From the NCBI RefSeq assembly GCF_023299985.1, contig NZ_JALZVX010000080.1, positions 1 to 43,881 on the forward strand: a DNA stretch of 43,881 nucleotides, in the 5' to 3' direction. The DNA comes from Lacinutrix sp. (GTDB lineage Bacteria; Bacteroidota; Bacteroidia; Flavobacteriales; Flavobacteriaceae). A program made the translations under genes and the position numbers. Shown here one piece after another: positions 9,165 through 18,049 of the stretch (position 1 is the stretch's first letter; each line of letters begins with the position of its first letter). The notes below the pieces were generated by a model. It was not told the origin of the DNA, searched no databases, and saw only the letters and a program-made list of their open reading frames with translations.

Positions 9165-9182
9165 TTCTCATTTTCGTGAGAA
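9165..9182 (+). promoter_or_regulatory. start-proximal hairpin of trpA
   Basis: TTCTCAT-TTTC-GTGAGAA, 6 nt upstream of ATG at 9189; C-G to T-A compensatory change versus trpG/trpD copies. Confidence 0.6.
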
Positions 9183-9188
9183 ATGAAT

Positions 9189-9953
9189 ATGAACAGAATA
9201 AACCAAAAATTAAAAGAAAAGAAAAAGCTTCTTAGCATATATTTTTCAGCAGGATATCCAAGTTTAAACGACACCGTTTCAATAATAGAAAACCTAGAAA
9301 AAAACGGAGTTGACATAATTGAAATAGGCTTACCATTTAGCGATCCATTAGCAGATGGACCAACAATACAAGCTAGTTCTACCGAAGCTCTAAAAAACGG
9401 AATGACAACCGACGTGCTGTTTAACCAACTAAAAGACATCAGGAAAACAGTTTCTATTCCGTTAATTATCATGGGTTATTTTAATCCTATGTTACAATAT
9501 GGAGTGGAAGACTTTTGCAAAAGATGTCAAGATATTGGTGTTGATGGCTTGATTATTCCAGATTTACCTGTAGATGTTTATAACGACCAATACAAAGCAA
9601 TTTTCGAAAAACACGGATTAATAAATGTGCTTTTAATTACACCACAAACAAGTGTTGAGCGTATTAATTTTATAGATTCCATTTCTACCGGATTTATATA
9701 CATGGTAAGTAGCGCAAGTGTAACAGGAAGCAATTCTGGTTTTGGAGAAGAACAAACTGAATATTTTAAACGTATTGCAGACATGAAATTAAAAAACCCA
9801 CAAATTGTTGGTTTTGGAATTAGTGATAACGAAACATTTAGTCAAGCCACTGCACGTGCAAAAGGTGCAATTATTGGTTCTGCATTTATTAAACATTTAA
9901 CCAAAAATGGTGTTAATAAAATTGATGCTTTTGTAAATTCAATACTAAAATAA
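9189..9953 (+). CDS. trpA: tryptophan synthase alpha chain (track start 9183; 9189 preferred)
   Basis: YFSAGYPSLNDT, IEIGLPFSDPLADGPTIQ, IPDLPVDVY, VSSASVTGS. Confidence 0.95.
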   Translation: MNRINQKLKEKKKLLSIYFSAGYPSLNDTVSIIENLEKNGVDIIEIGLPFSDPLADGPTIQASSTEALKNGMTTDVLFNQLKDIRKTVSIPLIIMGYFNPMLQYGVEDFCKRCQDIGVDGLIIPDLPVDVYNDQYKAIFEKHGLINVLLITPQTSVERINFIDSISTGFIYMVSSASVTGSNSGFGEEQTEYFKRIADMKLKNPQIVGFGISDNETFSQATARAKGAIIGSAFIKHLTKNGVNKIDAFVNSILK

Positions 9954-9997
9954 TAGAATATATTGCCCAAAAATTAATCAACTAAAAAACTAAATTT

Positions 9998-10384
9998 ATG
10001 AAATGGTATTTAAAAGTCATTAAAGACAATTATGCGAATTTTGAAGGTAGAGCAAGACGTAAAGAATATTGGATGTTTGCTCTTTTTCATATAATATTCA
10101 CTTATGCATGTTTAATTTTATTAGGCGTAGTAGCTTATGCAATAGAAAGTCCAGCCGTAGTTATAATAGTATATATTTATATTTTTGCAACATTAATTCC
10201 AGCAATAGCTGTTAATTGTAGAAGAATGCATGATGTTGGAAAAAGTGGATGGTATCAACTAATCCCAATTTACAGCCTTATCTTAACATTAACTGAAGGC
10301 GACAGAGGCTCAAACGAATATGGAGAAGACCCAAAAGGAAACTTAGAAGAAATAAATGAAATTGGAATAAAAGAGATTGAGTAA
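9998..10384 (+). CDS. DUF805 family membrane protein
   Basis: NYANFEGRARRKEYWMFALF and CRRMHDVGKSGWY motifs. Confidence 0.85.
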   Translation: MKWYLKVIKDNYANFEGRARRKEYWMFALFHIIFTYACLILLGVVAYAIESPAVVIIVYIYIFATLIPAIAVNCRRMHDVGKSGWYQLIPIYSLILTLTEGDRGSNEYGEDPKGNLEEINEIGIKEIE

Positions 10385-10420
10385 TCTCAAACTTTAAAAG
10401 TAATTTTCAATTAGCAAATA

Positions 10421-10450
10421 AAAAACCTATTCTATATCGAATAGGTTTTT
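10421..10450 (+). terminator. intrinsic terminator (CCTATTC-TATATC-GAATAGG + T tract)
   Basis: inverted repeat followed by T run. Confidence 0.8.
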
Positions 10451-10493
10451 TACATTAGAAGAATATATTTTATAAAAAAATTACTAAAAAAAA

Positions 10494-10949
10494 ATGACAC
10501 TAAACATCGTTTTAATAGAACCCGAAATACCAAACAATACTGGAAACATTGGCAGATTAGCTTTAGCTTCTGGCTCTAACTTACATCTAGTAAAACCTTT
10601 TGGATTCGAAATTACAGATGCTAGATTAAAACGTGCAGGTTTAGATTATTGGCAACACCTCAACTTACACTATTACGAAAATATCGAAGAATTCTTCAGT
10701 AAAAATGAAGATAAAAAAATGGTGTTTCTTTCTAGTCATGGCACAAAAAAACATTGGGATATTAAGTATGAAGACGATTTATTTCTAGTCTTCGGAAAAG
10801 AATCTAAAGGCTTACCAAAATCGATAACTGAGCACTATTCTGATAAACTATTTAAAATTCCATTGTATAGCGAACATGTTAGAAGTTTAAATTTAGCAAA
10901 CGCAGTAAGTATAATTGTTTATGAAGGTTTAAGACAGTTAGATGTATAA
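10494..10949 (+). CDS. trmL: tRNA (cytidine(34)-2'-O)-methyltransferase, SPOUT family
   Basis: NIVLIEPEIPNNTGNIGRLA, FGKESKGLP, IPLYSEHVRSLNLANAVSIIVYE. Confidence 0.9.
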   Translation: MTLNIVLIEPEIPNNTGNIGRLALASGSNLHLVKPFGFEITDARLKRAGLDYWQHLNLHYYENIEEFFSKNEDKKMVFLSSHGTKKHWDIKYEDDLFLVFGKESKGLPKSITEHYSDKLFKIPLYSEHVRSLNLANAVSIIVYEGLRQLDV

Positions 10950-11008
10950 ATTTTAGTCCTAAATCTTATAAAACAAACGTTATTTAAAAAGAATACTCTT
11001 AATTATAA

Positions 11009-11236
11009 TTATTTAGAATTCTTCTTTAAATACTGTAAATACATATTCTCTACCTTAGTTCGAGCCCAAGGCATTCTACGTAAAAACTTTAAGCTTGACT
11101 TAATTGTAGGATTCTCGTTAAAGCATTTAATATTTACAACAGTTCCCATGTATTCCCAACCATAGTGTTCTTGCAAATCGGTAACGATTTTTTCAAGTTT
11201 TATACCATGAAGTGGATTGTTTGGTTGTGATTCCAT
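11009..11236 (-). CDS. VF530/DUF2132 family protein (start corrected from 11335)
   Basis: NNPLHGIKLEKIVTDLQEHYGWEYMG...NPTIKSSLKFLRRMPWARTKVE; upstream extension is encoded by a palindromic repeat. Confidence 0.88.
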   Translation of the reverse strand: MESQPNNPLHGIKLEKIVTDLQEHYGWEYMGTVVNIKCFNENPTIKSSLKFLRRMPWARTKVENMYLQYLKKNSK

Positions 11237-11255
11237 TATAAACTCTTTTATTTTG

Positions 11256-11350
11256 TTGTCACTTCGAGTGATTTTTGGCAAAAAATTGTATCGAGAAGTT
11301 TTATAGGTTCTCGATACAAAATGCTTTTCAAGCATTTCACTCGAACTGAC
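11256..11350. repeat. REP/MITE-like palindromic element A, second copy
   Basis: TTGTCACTTCGAGTG...CACTCGAACTGAC with inner TTGTATCGAGAA/TTCTCGATACAA and an extra AAATGCTT-TTC-AAGCATTT hairpin. Confidence 0.85.
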
Positions 11351-11361
11351 GAATTGTTTTA

Positions 11362-11568
11362 TTACACCATGTTTTTAATTTTCACTGCTTTTTCAAAATG
11401 ATCTAGTTGTTGTGTTTCAATCCACCAAGTAGCAGCTTCCATTAGTAATTTTGGATTATCATTTTTATTTTTAAAAAATGCGTAAAAAGACAATCCAACA
11501 TTAGTTCCTTTTTGTGCGATTTTAGTATCGCATACTTGTATTATTTTATCTTTTAATTCTTGAGTCAT
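11362..11568 (-). CDS. small conserved protein (possibly DUF6500 family)
   Basis: 68-aa ORF with coherent globular composition; family from memory only. Confidence 0.55.
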   Translation of the reverse strand: MTQELKDKIIQVCDTKIAQKGTNVGLSFYAFFKNKNDNPKLLMEAATWWIETQQLDHFEKAVKIKNMV

Positions 11569-11663
11569 TTTTTAAAGCACTTCTACAGGCTTGGTGAAGC
11601 ATTGGTTTTCATAGTTGTAAATCGAAAAACGATACTGATTCGGTCTTCGTAATAACGTACTAT

Positions 11664-12977
11664 TTAACTTCTAGAATTGTTCGAACGTCTATCGTTACCA
11701 CCAGAATTTCTACTTTTATTTCTGTTACGGTTTCTTCCACCATTTCCAGAACCAGAATTACTCTTCGGTTTATCTCCAGAACCTTTTGATTTATTTCTAG
11801 GCTGTCTGTTTTGACCTGGTTTAATTGGTGCTGTTGATGCATTTGGATCTGGCTCGAAACCTTCCATAATTTCAACTGGTAATTTTTCGCCAATTAACTT
11901 TTGTATATCACGTAAAAAACTAGTTTCGTCTGCACTTACTAAAGAAATTGCTACTCCATTTGCTCCTGCTCTTCCTGTTCTACCAATTCTATGTACATAA
12001 TCTTCAGAGATGTTAGGAATCTCGAAATTAATAACGTGTGGCAATAATGGTATATCTAATCCACGTGCTGCAATATCTGTTGCAACCATTACGCGAACCG
12101 TTCCATCCTTAAAACCTTTTAAGGCTTTAGTTCTTGCGCCTTGACTTTTATTACCATGAATAGCTGCTGCTGTAATACCAGAAGCAATCATTTTTTTTGT
12201 TAAATTATTAGCACCATGTTTAGTACGTGTAAACACTAATACTTGTTTCCAGTTACCTTCAGAGATTAATTTAATAATTAATCCTGTTTTTAAGCCTTTA
12301 GCAACACGATATACTTTTTGCGAAATCGCTTCCACTGCAGTATTTTCTGGAGTTGCTTCAACTTGTACTGGATTTTTAAGTATAGTAAAAGCTAGTTTTT
12401 TAATCTCTTTAGAAAACGTTGCCGAGAACATTAAGTTTTGTCTTTTCTCTGGCATAAGCTTCATTACACGCTCTATATCACGTAAAAAGCCCATATCTAA
12501 CATTCTGTCTGCTTCATCTAAAACAAACATTTCTACGCGCTTTAATGAAATTGCTCCTTGATTACATAAATCTAACAAACGTCCTGGAGTTGCTACTAAA
12601 ATATCGACACCGTTTCTAATGTTTGCTACTTGTGGTTTTTGGTTTACACCACCAAAAATAACTGTACTACGTAAATTTAAAAACTCGCTATATTCCTTAA
12701 CATTAGCATACACTTGTGCAGCTAATTCTCGTGTTGGTGTTAATACCAACGCACGAATAGGTCTAAATTTTTCTTTTGGGTTTTCGCTTAATATATGAAG
12801 CATTGGCAAGGTAAAACCTGCTGTTTTTCCTGTTCCTGTTTGTGCAGATGCTAAAACATCGTAACCATCTAAAACTGGTGGAATTGCTTTTGCTTGAATT
12901 GGTGAAGGTGTTGTATATCCTTTTTTGGCAATAGCCTTAAGTATAGGCTCAGAAAGGCCTAGTAATTTGAATGACAT
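11664..12977 (-). CDS. DEAD/DEAH box RNA helicase, RhlE-like, with G/N/R-rich C-terminal tail
   Basis: [52 protein letters not shown]. Confidence 0.95.
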   Translation of the reverse strand: MSFKLLGLSEPILKAIAKKGYTTPSPIQAKAIPPVLDGYDVLASAQTGTGKTAGFTLPMLHILSENPKEKFRPIRALVLTPTRELAAQVYANVKEYSEFLNLRSTVIFGGVNQKPQVANIRNGVDILVATPGRLLDLCNQGAISLKRVEMFVLDEADRMLDMGFLRDIERVMKLMPEKRQNLMFSATFSKEIKKLAFTILKNPVQVEATPENTAVEAISQKVYRVAKGLKTGLIIKLISEGNWKQVLVFTRTKHGANNLTKKMIASGITAAAIHGNKSQGARTKALKGFKDGTVRVMVATDIAARGLDIPLLPHVINFEIPNISEDYVHRIGRTGRAGANGVAISLVSADETSFLRDIQKLIGEKLPVEIMEGFEPDPNASTAPIKPGQNRQPRNKSKGSGDKPKSNSGSGNGGRNRNRNKSRNSGGNDRRSNNSRS

Positions 12978-12983
12978 AAATAA

Positions 12984-13000
12984 AGTTTATGAGATAAACT
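12984..13000 (-). promoter_or_regulatory. start-proximal hairpin of the DEAD-box helicase
   Basis: AGTTTAT-CTC-ATAAACT on the minus strand, 6 nt (TTATTT) from ATG. Confidence 0.5.
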
Positions 13001-13036
13001 CTAATTAATTTTAGGTCATCTCTTTTTAATAAGCTG

Positions 13037-13044
13037 CAAAGGTA
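13037..13044 (-). promoter_or_regulatory. putative -7 element of the helicase promoter
   Basis: minus-strand TACCTTTG matches TAnnTTTG; the -33 element is not clear. Confidence 0.4.
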
Positions 13045-13206
13045 GTGCTATTTTATAGGTTATTGGTGTGTTTGGGGAATGTTTGTGTTTTCTAGGTTTG
13101 GGTTTGTGGGAAAAATAGGCGAACTTCGAATTTAAATTAATTACGAATATGAAACATTATTAACGATTTCATATCAACAAATAAGATCAGTACAAGCTAA
13201 AAAAAT

Positions 13207-16083
13207 ATGATAATTGAAACAACAGCACTAATATCAATTGGGACATGGTTAGGAAGTAAACTTTTAGATAAGGGTTTTGACTCAATACATGACAGAGTAA
13301 CTTCTGAGAGTTTTAATGATAAATTTTATCAAAAAGTTAACAATGCATCAACCACATTACAAACTAAACACCCAGATGCATTAGGTGGTAACATCGAATT
13401 TTTTTTTAAGCACGAAGATGTATTTAATGAACTAATCAAATTACTATTCGTTAACTCAAAAGTTGATTTGAAAGTTATTGAAGAAAAGTTTGATATAAAA
13501 ACATTACCTGACAACTTTATTCTAGAATTCATAAACCTTCTAAAAGAAGAACTTTATAAAGACAAGTACTTTTACCAAATATTATCCAACAAAGAAATCT
13601 ATTTATTAAGTATCGGTATTAATAAAAAAATCGAAGATGTGCTAAAAATTTCTTCCTTATCATACGAGGAAATTAAAAAGTTAAAAAAGATAATTGAGTC
13701 TAAATTTAGAAGTGTTTTTTCTTTTACGGATTTTATCAATAAATATAAAATATGCTTAATAAATAATTATTCGCAATTAAACTTCATCGGTCTAGGATTA
13801 GACTTAAGTATAAAAAAAGGTAAAAGAAAAAAGCTTGAAGACCTATTTGTTAAACCAACATTCTCTACAGATGAGGCTAACTCAAAAATTCTACGTAAAA
13901 TCAATCCTGATTATAATACTGAAGGCAAAATTTCACTTGCTGAAATATTCAATTTTGAAAAAAATTTAATAATACTTGGTAATCCAGGTAGCGGAAAATC
14001 AATTTTCACGAAGTTCGTATCATTAAAATTAATACAAAGTGAAAAATTAGTTTTCGAAAACAAAAAAATAACGGAAAGCATTCCTTTTAGAATAGAACTA
14101 AGAAAGTACCATGCTTTTAAAAAAGAACAAAACGAAGGCTTAATTAAATATTTAAGGTTCCTATTAGAAATTGAATATGGTTTTACTAGCCTCATTACTG
14201 AAGATATTCAAAAAATATTAAAAGAAAGAAAGACTGTTATAATATTCGATGGTTTGGATGAAATATTTGATCTTAATGATAAATTATTAATCAAAAACGA
14301 CATTGAAAACTTTATTACGCAACATAAAAATGTTAGAACAATAGTAACCTCAAGAATAATAGGATATGATGATACAGCTTTAAAAGAAGCAGAAATGCTA
14401 AAATTAATAATAAATAATTTTGACGATAACCAAATTGAAAAATATATTAAGAATTGGTATTTAGTTGAAGAAGAAGATGAGCAAGTTCGTCAAAAGGAAA
14501 TTAATGACTTTTTGACTAAAAGAAAACTAATTGATGATGAATTAATTTCTAACCCATTGCTGTTATCACTTATCGTTATTTTATATAGAAACAATCTAAA
14601 AGTTCCTGAATCAAAGCTTGAAATATATCAATCGTGTACTAAAACTTTAGTAGATAAATGGGATCAAAGTAAAGGAATGGAAATTAATATTTCTGATGAT
14701 ATTTACAAACGGAAAGACACCGTTTTTGCAGATTTAGCGTATTGGCAGTATAAGGAGTTAAGTAAAAAGGATGGTAAAGTAACATATCAAAGAGCAAAAA
14801 ACACTGTTGCCAGCAGTTTAACTGAAAAACTAAAAATTGCTGATGACTTCACTTCAGACCTATATTCAGAACAATTTTTATTATATGCACAAAAACGATC
14901 ATTATATTTTGACAACAATTTTACACATAAAACATTCCTTGAATATTTTACAGCTTTTTGGATATTTTCAAATATTGAAAAGAAACATAAAAAAAATGAA
15001 AGAGATAATTTAATAAAAGAATATATTATCAGCCCTTACTGGCATATAGTATTGGAGTTATTAATCAATTTAATAGATAAAGATCAAGCAGACAATGAGA
15101 TAATTGATGATTTAATAAAACACCAATTGAAAGAGAATGTAGAATCTGCCACCTTTTTTCTACAAATTTATAATACCATTCAAAATGTTAGTATTTCTAT
15201 ATTTGAAGATATAGTAAAAGAATCAATTTATAGTCTTTTGAAAAAGCAATCAAAGACAGGTAATAATCAACGCTATAAAAACCAACTAAACTCTCCATTT
15301 TACTTGTTAACACAACATTTTGGAAACAATTCTTTAAAGGAATCAATTAAAAAGTGTATAACAGAAATTCAGTTAGATAAAAACAGTTTCTACGACGCAA
15401 GCCTTCTACTTTCTTTATATTTAGAAATAGGTGTCGAAAGTCGTGATTATAACAATAAGGAGGTTTTCAGTAAGCAAGATACTGTATATGAATTATTTTC
15501 TAAAAAAGTAAGAATTGAAGACCCAATAAACTATTTGATGCAAGAATTTCTATTTAACGAGACTAATTTTGATATTAATCCTGTACCATTTGCAGCTATA
15601 TTTTTAGAAACATTCTCAAAAGAAGAATTTAATAATAATTTACAATCTAAGTTTGGAGAGTTTACATACATTCCTGTGAAAAACATATGTTTGAAGAACG
15701 TACTATTCAATTTAAATCAAAATATACTTAATGAATATATTTTATTAATTGAAAAACACAATATTTCAAAAGATGATTTAGTCAAAGATCTTTTTTTACA
15801 AAATTTTTACATGAAAAAGAAAGAAAGTTTTAAAAATTTAATAAACAACATAAATCACTTAAAGAACAAGAACTACTCGATATTATTAGTTCCAATTATT
15901 TATAAGTTAAGGTTTTACAGATCAAACAGAGATAAACCCGATTTTATTGAATTATTAGACAGGTTAGAAAACCTAAGACTTTCTACAAAATTAAAATTTA
16001 TTGTAAATAATGCTAACAACAAGAAAAAAGTAAAATCTTATATTTGTGAAAATTTTAAAATTGACAAATTGTTAATCAAATAA
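13207..16083 (+). CDS. NACHT domain STAND NTPase, candidate anti-phage protein
   Basis: NLIILGNPGSGKSIFTKFVS (Walker A, 13978-14001), KTVIIFDGLDEIFD (NACHT Walker B), VRTIVTSRIIGYDD sensor; long helical C-terminus. Confidence 0.88.
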   Translation: MIIETTALISIGTWLGSKLLDKGFDSIHDRVTSESFNDKFYQKVNNASTTLQTKHPDALGGNIEFFFKHEDVFNELIKLLFVNSKVDLKVIEEKFDIKTLPDNFILEFINLLKEELYKDKYFYQILSNKEIYLLSIGINKKIEDVLKISSLSYEEIKKLKKIIESKFRSVFSFTDFINKYKICLINNYSQLNFIGLGLDLSIKKGKRKKLEDLFVKPTFSTDEANSKILRKINPDYNTEGKISLAEIFNFEKNLIILGNPGSGKSIFTKFVSLKLIQSEKLVFENKKITESIPFRIELRKYHAFKKEQNEGLIKYLRFLLEIEYGFTSLITEDIQKILKERKTVIIFDGLDEIFDLNDKLLIKNDIENFITQHKNVRTIVTSRIIGYDDTALKEAEMLKLIINNFDDNQIEKYIKNWYLVEEEDEQVRQKEINDFLTKRKLIDDELISNPLLLSLIVILYRNNLKVPESKLEIYQSCTKTLVDKWDQSKGMEINISDDIYKRKDTVFADLAYWQYKELSKKDGKVTYQRAKNTVASSLTEKLKIADDFTSDLYSEQFLLYAQKRSLYFDNNFTHKTFLEYFTAFWIFSNIEKKHKKNERDNLIKEYIISPYWHIVLELLINLIDKDQADNEIIDDLIKHQLKENVESATFFLQIYNTIQNVSISIFEDIVKESIYSLLKKQSKTGNNQRYKNQLNSPFYLLTQHFGNNSLKESIKKCITEIQLDKNSFYDASLLLSLYLEIGVESRDYNNKEVFSKQDTVYELFSKKVRIEDPINYLMQEFLFNETNFDINPVPFAAIFLETFSKEEFNNNLQSKFGEFTYIPVKNICLKNVLFNLNQNILNEYILLIEKHNISKDDLVKDLFLQNFYMKKKESFKNLINNINHLKNKNYSILLVPIIYKLRFYRSNRDKPDFIELLDRLENLRLSTKLKFIVNNANNKKKVKSYICENFKIDKLLIK

Positions 16084-16245
16084 AATCAATTTAAATTTAT
16101 ATTAAATATTACATTACTCTTAATCAACTTATTATTTTCAGGCTCATTAATAGAACTTTGGGATATATTAATTACAGAATTAATCTTACTTAAGAAAACT
16201 ACTAATTGCAAGAACTTTTCTACTAAATTCTAACTCTAAAAAAAA

Positions 16246-16941
16246 CTAAGGCGTAGAATTAGAAACCTGTAACATTTTCCCATTATAAAACTTATTACCA
16301 TTCAAAGAAAAGTCCGCAATATATTCTGCCATTTCTAAAGCTGTTGTTGGTGCTTGATAACCAGGAAACGCTTCTTCTAGCATTTCAGTCTGTACAGCAC
16401 CTAAAGCCAATACATTAAAGCTTGGTCCAGTTTCTTTATATTCTTCGGCTAAGAGCTCTGTAAGCGTTACTACAGCACCTTTACTAGAACTGTAAGCAGA
16501 TAATCCTGGAAACTTAACGCTACCTTGTACTCCACCCATTGAGCTGATGGTAATAACATGACTTTCTTTTTTCATGAAAGGCAATACACGACGCGTCATT
16601 TCGGCAACACCAAAAACGTTAGTTTTATAAACGTGTTCAAAATCGTCCATTGTGGTTTCGGCAAATGGTTTGTTTAATAATGCACCTGCATTATTAATTA
16701 AAACATCTACTTGCTTCCACTCTTTAGTAACGTAAGCTTCTACTTTTTTATAGTCTTCTTCTTTACATAAATCGAAAGCAAAAGATTCTATATTATCAAA
16801 ATGTAAATTACTAACAGGCTGTGCGTTTCTAGATAATGCTAATACATTGTGACCTTGATTGGCAAATAAATGTACCAACTCGAAACCTATACCTCTACTT
16901 GTTCCTGTAATGATTATGTTTTTTTTTACTGTATTACTCAT
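16246..16941 (-). CDS. SDR family NAD(P)-dependent oxidoreductase
   Basis: ITGTSRGIGFELV, LINNAGALL, YSSSKGAV. Confidence 0.92.
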   Translation of the reverse strand: MSNTVKKNIIITGTSRGIGFELVHLFANQGHNVLALSRNAQPVSNLHFDNIESFAFDLCKEEDYKKVEAYVTKEWKQVDVLINNAGALLNKPFAETTMDDFEHVYKTNVFGVAEMTRRVLPFMKKESHVITISSMGGVQGSVKFPGLSAYSSSKGAVVTLTELLAEEYKETGPSFNVLALGAVQTEMLEEAFPGYQAPTTALEMAEYIADFSLNGNKFYNGKMLQVSNSTP

Positions 16942-16967
16942 ATAATTATTGATGCCAATGGCATTTA

Positions 16968-17981
16968 TTAATTCATTTTAATATCTCGTGTTGGCGCATT
17001 TACCATTTGTTCTAAAACTGGTGCTAACTTGTTTATTAATCTCGCCATAAAAGGATAGTCTAATTTATCGATCTCATCATCCACATGATGGTAGAAATCG
17101 AAGTTTGATAAATCGCAAGAGGATACTGTATGGCAAGGTGTTTTAAACGCTTGGTAAAACGCATAATTATCTGAACGTTTAAACAGTCCATATTTTTTAG
17201 CCACATCTGAAGCACCTATTAGTTTTTCGCCTGCATAACCATTCATTACTTCGGCTAAATTTGATAATTCGTGACCAGTAATAAAAGCTTCGTAATCTCT
17301 TCCTACAAATGGCACACCTATCATTTCTAGGTTTATCATGGTGTATAAATCTATGTTCTTTTCTTTTAGTTTTTCAGCTAAATGCTTTGAGCCTAACAAT
17401 CCTTTTTCTTCAGCAGTAAAGGTTGCAAATATGATGCTTCTCTTATTACTTTTATTTTTAGAAAAATACTTTGCTAAAGATAATACACCACTTGTTCCTG
17501 CTGCATTATCGTTTGCACCATTAGCAATCGTGTCTCCATTAACGTCTTTGGCTGTACCAATATGATCGTAATGTGCACCAATAAGTATAAACTCGTCTTT
17601 TAATTTTGGGTCTGTACCTTCAAGGTAACCTACTACATTGTAGGCATCTATTTCTCCAATTGCAAAATTATCGCGATAGGTTTCAAAATATGGTTTTAAG
17701 CCATAGCCTTTAAACTTCGTCTCTATGTAATTTGCAGCTTCGTTTATACCTTCGCTTCCTGTGTCGCGACCTTTCAACTCGTCTGAAGCCAAGAAAGAAA
17801 TAATGCCTTTTAATTCGTCTGGAGTTACTACTTCTTTTACTTCTATTGTTTTAGAAGTTGTTACCTCTTTTACTGCTTCTTTTGCTGCTGGTTGTGTACC
17901 AAGAGTTTCGGTTGTAGTTGTTTTGTTAGAATCGCAACCTATAAATAAGGCTAAAAGACTTAGTGTTGTTATTATTTTCAT
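16968..17981 (-). CDS. M28 family zinc peptidase, lipoprotein
   Basis: FILIGAHYDHIG, ANGANDNAAGTSGVL, ATFTAEEKGLLGS. Confidence 0.92.
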   Translation of the reverse strand: MKIITTLSLLALFIGCDSNKTTTTETLGTQPAAKEAVKEVTTSKTIEVKEVVTPDELKGIISFLASDELKGRDTGSEGINEAANYIETKFKGYGLKPYFETYRDNFAIGEIDAYNVVGYLEGTDPKLKDEFILIGAHYDHIGTAKDVNGDTIANGANDNAAGTSGVLSLAKYFSKNKSNKRSIIFATFTAEEKGLLGSKHLAEKLKEKNIDLYTMINLEMIGVPFVGRDYEAFITGHELSNLAEVMNGYAGEKLIGASDVAKKYGLFKRSDNYAFYQAFKTPCHTVSSCDLSNFDFYHHVDDEIDKLDYPFMARLINKLAPVLEQMVNAPTRDIKMN

Positions 17982-18006
17982 ATAAAATATATTTGAGTTT
18001 AAAGAT

Positions 18007-18043
18007 AAAAAAAACCTACTTCATTATAGTGAAATAGGTTTTA
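18007..18043 (-). terminator. intrinsic terminator between the PDH E2 and M28 peptidase genes
   Basis: AAAACCTA...TAGGTTTT inverted repeat with A run (T run on the minus strand). Confidence 0.6.
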
Positions 18044-18049
18044 GTTTTA

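Noticed and set aside
9152-9472. Minus-strand 106-aa ORF antisense to trpA
   Set aside because: Entirely antisense to the strongly supported trpA; shadow ORF.
11660-11893. 77-aa ORF in another frame of the DEAD-box helicase tail
   Set aside because: Overlaps the low-complexity G/N/R-rich C-terminus; the main frame has clear helicase motifs.
13911-14195. Minus-strand ORF inside the NACHT gene
   Set aside because: Antisense of the conserved Walker A region; no supporting motif.
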